A stretch of 6,529 nt of DNA. Source: Verrucomicrobiaceae bacterium (GTDB lineage: Bacteria; Verrucomicrobiota; Verrucomicrobiae; Verrucomicrobiales; Akkermansiaceae). Below, piece by piece: positions 5,901 through 6,529 of the stretch (position 1 is its first letter; every line of letters begins with the position of its first letter). Position numbers and translations under genes: made by a program. Below the pieces are notes generated by a model. That model made no database searches and was not told the DNA's origin. It saw only the letters and a program-made list of their open reading frames with translations. Location of the stretch: assembly GCA_947372405.1 (NCBI GenBank), contig CANBTO010000293.1, positions 1 through 6,529 on the forward strand, read 5' to 3'.

Positions 5901-6529
5901 ACCACATCTGGGGCAAGGAAATCATTCTCAGCCATGTTCCGCTGGCGCGTCAGGATGTGACGGATGCCACGTTGGATGAATTTCCAATCGTATCCAAGCT
6001 TGCCGTCGGCACGGTCGTCGAGAGGAAGCTGGCCTATCAACGGCGGTTTGGTGTGGGACACGACGTGCTGCGACTGTCAGACGGTGCTGTCGGCAGGTTG
6101 CCGGACGGCTTTTTTGATCGCGGCGAGAAGACGAACCAACATTGGCTCACCGTCGGTGGCAGCAAGATATTTCCCGCTTTGGCCATCTTCCCGGACGAAC
6201 CACCCGGGCCGCATTCATGGGGACTCGCGAGCGCCGATGTGGATTTCGCGAAGCTCCCGGATGATGCATGGGACAACCCGACCACGGAACGCCTGAATGC
6301 GGCTTTCGCTGACAAAAACAACGCCTTGCGCCCCTGGCACACCCAAGGTGCCATCGTACATTGCCTGTCACCCGTTGTCAAATGGCCGGCGACGCTCGCG
6401 TTCCGCGCCGGTGATGGCTCGATGGGCGTGCTTCAGATCCTCGAAATCAACGAACCTGATCCAGCACAGCCGATCCAGATGAAGATCCGCTACAAGCTGA
6501 TGCAAGATGCAGCTAAGTCGGAAGCAAAC
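2930..6529 (+). CDS. Transmembrane Ser/Thr protein kinase with zinc ribbon, DUF4019-like domain and large outer C-terminal region (3' edge of window)
   Basis: The frame runs 1200 codons without a stop to the window edge. A zinc ribbon C10-x2-C13-x12-C26-x2-C29 comes first. The Hanks-type kinase domain spans about 66-313: glycine loop LGRGGMG (71-77), VAIK lysine K94, alpha-C glutamate E113, HRDIKPEN (194-201, catalytic D196), DFG (214-216), APE (235-237), D250 and R299. All key residues are present, so it should be active. Residues about 331-431 match DUF4019 (AWLALIDAGDYARSW, RQPLGK, ETVTF, GYLIRP). Five hydrophobic segments follow near 442-464, 478-505, 516-545, 568-590 and 617-636. Arg/Lys-rich loops after segments 2 (SQIRRSVGK) and 4 (RRVWRAV, HRKSRFVR) place kinase and DUF4019 inside and residues about 640-1200 outside. 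That outer part is helical at about 673-735, then mainly beta-like; I cannot name its fold, and a ligand-sensing role is inference. The AAKSEAN tail suggests the true end is close. No intact sigma partner precedes it. Confidence 0.93.
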   Translation, partial: MTDPLPAPTCPDCATPLPADSPQALCPACLMRQALASRTIADGDAKTSTTPPPSPEEIADKFPQFEILECLGRGGMGVVYKARQKSLNRIVAIKILAPERETETRFAERFAREAELLAKLNHPHIVTIHDFGATDSQHSTINSQPLYYLVMEFVDGVNLRDLLRDGKLEPKQALAIVPPICEALQYAHDKGIVHRDIKPENLLLDRDGRIKIADFGIAGLIGSGGENIGTPPYMAPEQGGVSAEVDSRADIYALGVVLYEMLTGERPNKELVAPSKKVQIDVRLDEIVLRALEKTPALRYQTAGEFRTVVEAISAEDGKPTGGGQTGPVNTEAWLALIDAGDYARSWETATTYFQGCLTRDEWIGRLQNVRQPLGKILARKQASATFTASGQRIEVIYESSFAGLPEAVETVTFDKQSGGEWLAAGYLIRPSGNAVARFSRTAIAGACWAPVFFVAFLMYFTAVKVSSGEYHGPPLWVKLLTVMLGVLGITAPFGTTILGWIAVSQIRRSVGKLYGLGLAVLDGLLFPLLALDAVVWWLCPILMKMLMGRSLDTKEYLRIWNPEMAPTIVNELATVAALVVSLIVDCLIIRRVWRAVNQSGAGSPPVAPTHRKSRFVRVGALAVLVIALAVVFANHFLRDDDPASLAESPQKLQFQPNHAVFLAGMTAPQSAWPWSELQRRVKDGRISSTEANQMLDQIAASIRRDHPNGSEQPFGWLGDFLKEMRSHHLTNESNELAFLVSYCGNPSIERLPRNRENDVYLQLSCKWRSPWFDSDSLGYELLNEMHSIQIDGRPVSVRKGSDSHQWKQWQYEGALELPKLAPGKHVVRCEVDSALVAEPDMAGLATIAPSAEWPPARHRWTRACEAELMVYARDTELVRLTAEPAFDPVANGSVKTKPVIIRPKGGRQNAIVSFDMDAKPGFPFSVDVALRLAGQTYPCGKLNAVSTRTFTTSSPKELTMEIGTLAPDVKEADIILTPDPKAVESNPDVDHIWGKEIILSHVPLARQDVTDATLDEFPIVSKLAVGTVVERKLAYQRRFGVGHDVLRLSDGAVGRLPDGFFDRGEKTNQHWLTVGGSKIFPALAIFPDEPPGPHSWGLASADVDFAKLPDDAWDNPTTERLNAAFADKNNALRPWHTQGAIVHCLSPVVKWPATLAFRAGDGSMGVLQILEINEPDPAQPIQMKIRYKLMQDAAKSEAN
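3336..3363 (+). repeat. Heptamer tandem repeat (CTCAAC-type, four units) inside the kinase domain
   Basis: Four 7-base units follow each other: CTCAACA, CTCAACC, ATCAACT, CCCAACC, each with a CAAC core. They encode part of ATDSQHSTINSQP, a polar stretch between the HPHIVTIHDFG strand and LYYLVMEFV, where most kinases have a short beta4-beta5 turn. The units resemble CTCAAC/ATCAAC simple repeats that I associate with Verrucomicrobiota genomes, seen both in intergenic DNA and within genes; that is recollection, not a search. Because the unit is 7 bases, adding or losing single units would shift the reading frame; only a change of three units keeps it. Confidence 0.6.
4734..4791. repeat. Compound palindromic element inside the kinase gene (REP-like)
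   Basis: Two inverted repeats lie side by side. CAGGC (4734-4738) pairs with GCCTG (4744-4748) around TCCCC. GCACCAACTC (4751-4760) pairs perfectly with GAGTTGGTGC (4782-4791) around a 21-base loop. The DNA is in frame and encodes the polar linker from about residue 601 (GAGSPPVAPTHRKS) between predicted membrane segments 4 and 5. A polar, variable loop is where a protein tolerates an inserted element. I suspect a dispersed extragenic-type palindrome that entered the gene, but a single copy in the window cannot show it. Confidence 0.45.

Noticed and set aside
1..6529. CRISPR array, tRNA, rRNA or insertion sequence
   Set aside because: No regularly spaced repeats, no tRNA-like cloverleaf noticed, no transposase-like protein and no paired terminal inverted repeats were found.

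Overview
The window looks like chromosomal DNA of a GC-rich Verrucomicrobiota bacterium, probably near Verrucomicrobiales. This rests on recognised gene architecture, not on a database search. The signs are a Ser/Thr kinase that opens with a CxxC zinc ribbon and continues into a DUF4019-type domain and a membrane block, the start of an ECF sigma factor of the type that usually sits next to such kinases, and a short CTCAAC-type heptamer repeat. All convincing genes are on the + strand.

Layout. Bases 1-2696 hold the 3' part of a long gene whose beginning lies outside the window. Its product starts with two degenerate FG-GAP/VCBS-like DxDxDG segments and ends in a long helical, HEAT-like region; its function is unknown. 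Its TGA stop overlaps an ATG (ATGA, 2693-2696) that follows a good Shine-Dalgarno sequence and opens a 71-codon frame. Inside that frame, 2759-2812 encodes 18 residues that match the N-terminus of kinase-associated ECF sigma factors, after which the similarity stops. I read this as a decayed sigma gene. A 60-base AT-rich leader (about 35% GC) follows, with an imperfect 14-base direct repeat, and then a ribosome binding site.

Bases 2930-6529 are one uninterrupted frame of exactly 1200 codons with no stop before the window ends. The protein is a transmembrane Ser/Thr kinase: zinc ribbon, complete Hanks-type catalytic domain, DUF4019-like domain, five predicted membrane segments and a C-terminal region of about 560 residues that should lie outside the cytoplasmic membrane. 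Two repeat-like DNA elements lie inside it: a heptamer tract in the kinase N-lobe and a palindromic element in the cytoplasmic loop between membrane segments 4 and 5.

How the parts may work together (inference): the outer C-terminal region senses a cell-envelope signal and the inner kinase passes it on. In relatives the adjacent ECF sigma factor is the likely output. Here that partner appears lost, so the kinase must act on another target or has been orphaned. The tight ORF1/small-ORF overlap suggests the three frames were, or are, co-transcribed.
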